Source: Pseudomonas maioricensis
GTDB taxonomy: Bacteria; Pseudomonadota; Gammaproteobacteria; Pseudomonadales; Pseudomonadaceae
NCBI RefSeq assembly: GCF_022790535.1
Contig: NZ_LOHG01000017.1
Coordinates: 1 to 53,428, forward strand
Length of the DNA stretch: 53,428 nucleotides
Direction of reading: 5' to 3'
Shown here: piece after piece, positions 49,980 to 53,428 of the stretch
Layout: every line of letters starts with the position of its first letter
How positions within the stretch are numbered: position 1 is the first letter of the stretch
The notes under the pieces: model-generated
The model's input: only the letters and a program-made list of their open reading frames with translations
Databases searched by the model: none
What the model was told of the DNA's origin: nothing
Made by a program: the position numbers and the translations under genes

Positions 49980-50713
49980 AAGCTGGCCTCCAGGTCTTGA
50001 TTGATGACGTTATCCAGCGCCTGTTGCAGCGCTCGCAAATGGCCGCGCATGGCCGTGGCGGCCTTGATCGGGTCGCGGCTTTCAATGGCGCTGACGATAT
50101 CGTCATGGTCATGGCTATAGGTATCGAGGCGGTCGGCGTTGCGGGCCCGGTGACGCAAATCACGCCAGGCCGGGTCGAGACGGATCGCATCGAGCATTTC
50201 AAAGATATCCAGCATCAGGCGGTTGCCCGCGGCTTCAGCAATGGCCCGGTGCAGTGCGCTGTCCCACAGTTCAATGCCTTCGGCATCGGGATGCTCGGCT
50301 GCCTGCTGGCGGGTGGTGCGCTCAGTGAGGCGACGCAGAATTGCCATCTGTTCACCATTGGCCCGCACCGCCGCCAATGAAGCCAGTGCCGGTTCCAGGT
50401 GCAGGCGTGCTTCCATGACCTCACTGAAGTTGGTCCGTCCGGAAAGCCGGGCGAAGCTCATTGCAGCGCTGGGCGGGGTGGGGCCGACAAAGGTTCCTTT
50501 GCCTTGCCGTCGCCAGATCTGCCCTTCAGCTTCGAGTACCGACAGCGCCCGGCGAATCGCCCGGCGGCTGACCCCGAAATCGGTAGCCAGATCACGCTCG
50601 GTAGGCAACGCCCGCTGGGGGAACGCCGCGTGCTGGGCGACGATCTGCCGCAAGGCATCCAGCGCCAGTTTCGAAGCGTTGTCGATGGGGGTGTCAGGGT
50701 CGAACCTTTGCAT
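49976..50713 (-). CDS. FadR-type GntR regulator heading the peptide operon
   Basis: This 245-residue regulator has an N-terminal winged helix (about 15-80, ERDLATDFGVSRRAIRRALSVLE) and a C-terminal all-helical FCD domain (about 100-230, with WDSALHRAIAEAAGNRLMLDIFEML). The FCD histidine/aspartate region suggests metal or carboxylate ligand binding. It is transcribed with the transporter genes it probably controls. The ATG at 50713 gives the typical start. A perfect palindrome CTGCCTacAGGCAG lies 39 bases upstream. Confidence 0.9.
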   Translation of the reverse strand: MQRFDPDTPIDNASKLALDALRQIVAQHAAFPQRALPTERDLATDFGVSRRAIRRALSVLEAEGQIWRRQGKGTFVGPTPPSAAMSFARLSGRTNFSEVMEARLHLEPALASLAAVRANGEQMAILRRLTERTTRQQAAEHPDAEGIELWDSALHRAIAEAAGNRLMLDIFEMLDAIRLDPAWRDLRHRARNADRLDTYSHDHDDIVSAIESRDPIKAATAMRGHLRALQQALDNVINQDLEASL

Positions 50714-50751
50714 CGTGGTACTCGCGCCAGACCAGAAAAAGATGCCCTGAG

Positions 50752-50765
50752 CTGCCTACAGGCAG
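50752..50765. promoter_or_regulatory. Candidate operator of the GntR-headed operon
   Basis: The perfect inverted repeat CTGCCT-AC-AGGCAG lies 39-52 bases upstream of the regulator's start, in the position expected for autoregulation. It is read from symmetry alone. The gap 50714-51010 holds no gene. Confidence 0.35.
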
Positions 50766-51010
50766 TGATTCGAGGCAATAGGGCTGGTGCAAGAGCGATG
50801 CCAATGGAAATTGGTTCGGTAAGTTTTCAGGCGCAATATGCCTGGGGATTGCTAGCGATCAGCGCTGACGGGCCAATGTACAAAGGTTCGGCAGGGTGGT
50901 TCGGCGAGAAGAAAGGGGATTGGTTCGTGGGTGGGTGAACCAATTTCAGGGGAGGTTCAGATTTTGTGCATCAATACGGGCGTGATGCGCCGGGGTGGTG
51001 CCCGATGACA

Positions 51011-51101
51011 CTGTGGGAGCTGGGCTTGCCCGCGATAAACGATAACGCGGTATGTCTTCAAGTCGCGTCTCATGCATCGCGGGCAAGCCCAGCTCCCACA
51101 G
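51011..51101. repeat. REPIN, GTGGGAGCTGGGCTTGCCCGCGAT class
   Basis: Perfect 26-bp arms lie at 51011-51036 and 51076-51101. The spacer AACGATAACGCGGTATG...GCGTCTCATGC is nearly that of the element at 33444, indicating a shared ancestor. Confidence 0.92.
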
Positions 51102-51139
51102 GGGTTACATTTCAATCCACAGGAATGTGAAATTTTGGC

Positions 51140-52105
51140 CTAATCAATAGCAGGAGAAACATTCTTCACCGGCTCATCGTCATCCTTCATCTTGCGGAAG
51201 TACGTCGACAACAGTGCACCGGAGATGTTGTGCCACACGCTAAACAGCGCGCTTGGCACGGCCGCCAGTGGCGAGAAGTGTGCGCTGGCCAGCGCGGCGC
51301 CGAGGCCGGAGTTCTGCATACCGACTTCCAGTGCCAGGGATTTACGCTGAGGCAACGGCAGTTTGAACACCTTGCCGGTGAAGTACCCCAGCAGGAAGCC
51401 GAATGTGTTGTGCAGGATTACCACGGCCATGATCAGCAAGCCGGATTCGGCGATTTTCGCCTGGCTGGCGGCAACGACGGCGCAGACGATCATTACGATG
51501 CTGACCACGGAAATCAGCGGCAGCACATCAATCGCGTAAGTGACGCGAGCCCCCAGCAGACGCTGAGCCAACACACCGAGCACGATGGGCAGCATCACCA
51601 GTTGCAGGATCGACCAGAACATATCCATGAAGGACACCGGCAACCAGGCCGAAGCCAGGAACCAGATCAGCGTCGGGGTCAGCAATGGAGCGAGCAGGGT
51701 GGTGACTGCCGCAATGGCCACTGCCAGCGCCAGATCGCCCTTGGCCAGCCACGCCATAACGTTGGATGAGGTGCCACTCGGGCAGCAACCGACGAGAATC
51801 ACACCGACGGCGATTTCCGGCGGCAGGTGAAACACCTGACACAACAACCACGCCACGCCGGGCATGATCACGAAGTGCGCGACCACGCCCAGGGCTACAC
51901 GCCAAGGGTTGCGGGCCACTTCGGAGAAGTCTTCAAGCTTCAGGGTCAGGCCCATGCCGAACATCACCAGACCCAGCAACGGCACGATGAGGGGCTTGAG
52001 CCCGATGAACGCTTGCGGGAACACGAACGCCAGAATGGCGAACAGAAGCACCCAGTACGCAAAGGTATTACCGACAAAACGACTCAAGGCTGCCAATGCA
52101 CGCAT
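51140..52105 (-). CDS. BASS-family (bile acid:sodium symporter-like) transporter
   Basis: This 321-residue inner-membrane protein has about nine or ten helices. Family features are PLLGLVMFGMGLTLKLEDF, VGCCPSGTSSNVMAWLAKGD with the conserved GTSSN, and EVGMQNSGLGAALASAHF. Bacterial members import organic acids or other anions with sodium; the substrate is unknown. The start is ATG at 52105. It is flanked by REP elements on both sides. Confidence 0.9.
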   Translation of the reverse strand: MRALAALSRFVGNTFAYWVLLFAILAFVFPQAFIGLKPLIVPLLGLVMFGMGLTLKLEDFSEVARNPWRVALGVVAHFVIMPGVAWLLCQVFHLPPEIAVGVILVGCCPSGTSSNVMAWLAKGDLALAVAIAAVTTLLAPLLTPTLIWFLASAWLPVSFMDMFWSILQLVMLPIVLGVLAQRLLGARVTYAIDVLPLISVVSIVMIVCAVVAASQAKIAESGLLIMAVVILHNTFGFLLGYFTGKVFKLPLPQRKSLALEVGMQNSGLGAALASAHFSPLAAVPSALFSVWHNISGALLSTYFRKMKDDDEPVKNVSPAID

Positions 52106-52163
52106 GGCGGGTTCCTTTCTTATTAGGTTGCAGGAGAGGGCTGTGATCTGGCTGGATATAAAA

Positions 52164-52236
52164 CTGTAGGAGCTGCCGAAGGCTGCGAAGCGGGTTAACA
52201 GGTAAATTGCTTCGCAGCCTTCGGCAGCTCCTACAG
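52164..52236. repeat. REP pair, GAGCTGCCGAAGGCTGCGAAG class
   Basis: Perfect 27-bp arms (52164-52190 and 52210-52236) begin CTGTAGGAGCTGCCGAAGG, with a 19-base spacer. Confidence 0.93.
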
Positions 52237-52250
52237 ATGATCAGCGGTGT

Positions 52251-53171
52251 TTAAATGCCCTGCGGAATCTCTTCACCGCCCAGTGCTTCAAACAGCTCCG
52301 GCAGGAATTCGCCGAAGGTCAGCATCATCAGGGTAAAGCTGGCGTCCAGTTGGCCCAGGGCCTCGTCGCCGCCGTCCTGTTCTGCCTGATCCTGCAGCAG
52401 ATCTTCAAACTTCAGACGCTTGACGGTCATCTTGTCGTCGAGCACGAAGGACAACTTGTCCTGCCATGCCAGCGACAGCTGGGTGACGACTTTGCCAGTG
52501 CTCAGGTGCAACTGGATTTCATCGCTGGTCAGGTCCTGACGTTTGCAACGCACGATCCCGCCATCTTCGTGGGTGTCACGCAGTTCGCATTCATCCAGGA
52601 CGAAGAAGTTATCGGCGGCTTTCTGCGTGGTGACCCAGTCGGTCATTACAGCGGTAGGTGCGGTCTTCACAGTCAGCGGACGTACCGGCAATGTGCCGAT
52701 CACTTCACGCAGTGTCGACAACAGGTCTTCGGCGCGTTTCGGACTGGCCGAGTTGACCAGAATCAGGCCCTGCTTCGGCGCGATGGCGGCGAAGGTCGAT
52801 GAGCGACGAATAAAGGCACGCGGCAGGAACGCCTGGATGATTTCATCCTTGATCTGCTCGCGTTCCTTCTTATAGACCTTGCGCATTTGCTCGGCTTCGA
52901 TCTCGTCGACCTTCTCCTTCAATGCGTCGCGCACAACGCTACCCGGCAGGATGCGTTCTTCTTTACGGGCCGAGATCAGCAGGAAGTCGCCGCTGACGTG
53001 CACCAATGGAGCGTCTTCGCCTTTGCCGAAAGGGGCGACGAAACCGTAAGTGGTCAACTCCTGGCTGGCGCAGGCGCGGGCCGGTTTGGTCGCCAAAGCG
53101 GTTTCCAGTGCTTCGGCGTCAAAAGGCAGATCCTGGGTCAGGCGGTAGACAAGCAGGTTTTTGAACCACAT
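52251..53171 (-). CDS. rdgC: Recombination-associated protein RdgC
   Basis: This 306-residue protein opens MWFKNLLVYRLTQDLPFDAEALETAL and continues PARACASQELTTYGFVAPFG, as in RdgC of gammaproteobacteria. RdgC forms a ring-shaped dimer that binds DNA and limits RecA activity; in Neisseria it affects pilin variation. The ATG at 53171 follows AGGAGAG. It is transcribed away from tRNA-Val. Confidence 0.95.
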   Translation of the reverse strand: MWFKNLLVYRLTQDLPFDAEALETALATKPARACASQELTTYGFVAPFGKGEDAPLVHVSGDFLLISARKEERILPGSVVRDALKEKVDEIEAEQMRKVYKKEREQIKDEIIQAFLPRAFIRRSSTFAAIAPKQGLILVNSASPKRAEDLLSTLREVIGTLPVRPLTVKTAPTAVMTDWVTTQKAADNFFVLDECELRDTHEDGGIVRCKRQDLTSDEIQLHLSTGKVVTQLSLAWQDKLSFVLDDKMTVKRLKFEDLLQDQAEQDGGDEALGQLDASFTLMMLTFGEFLPELFEALGGEEIPQGI

Positions 53172-53282
53172 GAGGTGAATCTCTCCTTCTGTAAAAAGTG
53201 GGGCATTATTCGCTGCTATTACCCCGCGGCCAACCCTGTGCTAAGCCTTTGGAACGATTATAAAAATTATTTAAAAAAGTGC

Positions 53283-53311
53283 TTGCCAGAGGTTAGGTCG
53301 CTCCGTAGAAT
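53283..53311 (+). promoter_or_regulatory. Sigma-70 promoter of tRNA-Val
   Basis: TTGCCA (53283-53288) and TAGAAT (53306-53311) lie 17 bases apart. The stretch after it is GC-rich (GCGCGCC), the discriminator type of stringently controlled stable-RNA promoters. An AT-rich block precedes the -35. Confidence 0.8.
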
Positions 53312-53332
53312 GCGCGCCACACCGAGAGTGAA

Positions 53333-53408
53333 GGGTGATTAGCTCAGCTGGGAGAGCAGCTGCCTTACAAGCAGCGGGTCGGCGGTTCGATCCCGTCATC
53401 ACCCACCA
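53333..53408 (+). tRNA. tRNA-Val(TAC)
   Basis: The 76-base tRNA has acceptor arms GGGTGAT / ATCACCC and an encoded CCA. The anticodon loop CTTACAA gives TAC at 53366-53368 between GCTGC and GCAGC. It is nearly identical to the E. coli tRNA-Val(UAC). Confidence 0.97.
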
Positions 53409-53428
53409 TCTCGCTCAAAGTGTTACGC

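Noticed and set aside
1..53428. CRISPR array
   Set aside because: The repeats present are palindromic REP units at scattered intervals, not direct repeats with regular spacers.

Overview
The window is chromosomal DNA of a Pseudomonas, most likely from the fluorescens/syringae side of the genus. The main evidence is gene order: bepA, a TusA-like protein and a PerM-type permease, bcp, gcvR, dapA, bamC, an MBL hydrolase, purC and tRNA-Ser, then rnd-ycgL-dehydrogenase-ycgN. Further support comes from the density of Pseudomonas REP/REPIN palindromes, about twenty copies of several classes, in nearly every convergent gap. The species cannot be fixed from sequence alone.

Layout. 1-8240 is core: envelope maintenance (bepA, bamC), peroxide defence (bcp), glycine-cleavage control (gcvR), lysine and cell-wall precursor synthesis (dapA) and purine synthesis (purC), ending at a tRNA-Ser(CGA) with a strong terminator. 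8240-13330 is accessory. It holds a MntA/HepT-type toxin-antitoxin pair, three tandem small XRE regulators, a divergent orphan gene across a 33-bp palindrome, a coiled-coil membrane protein, a small fragment of a HAD phosphatase gene and a DUF3857/transglutaminase protein. 13332-28540 returns to core and semi-core genes: HAD phosphatase, NAD malic enzyme, Ogt-like DNA repair, RNase D-YcgL, a 2-hydroxyacid dehydrogenase, nitroreductase, a YcgN gene with an in-frame TGA, a SpoU methyltransferase, HNH protein YajD, a spermidine-synthase-like protein, a cNMP-binding protein, oligopeptidase B and a YafJ-type amidotransferase.

28809-31176 is the pxpABC 5-oxoprolinase operon. 31282-42624 carries a MoxR/VWA pair, a DUF748 protein, cysK, an LpxO-type hydroxylase, an EamA exporter, a dCache chemoreceptor, a serine/threonine-type transporter and a DUF411 metal-binding protein. 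42881-50713 is a seven-gene minus-strand operon: a FadR-type regulator, a complete Dpp/Gsi-type peptide ABC importer and a gamma-glutamyltransferase-family hydrolase. Genes are overlapped or closely spaced throughout. The window closes with a BASS-family transporter, rdgC and tRNA-Val(TAC).

How parts may work together (inference). The peptide importer plus GGT-family enzyme would bring in and cut gamma-glutamyl peptides such as glutathione. PxpABC would recycle the 5-oxoproline that gamma-glutamyl metabolism produces, and CysK handles cysteine. The most unusual items are the tandem XRE array with its shared palindrome, the TGA replacing a conserved cysteine in ycgN, and the HAD gene fragment that marks one edge of an insertion or replacement.
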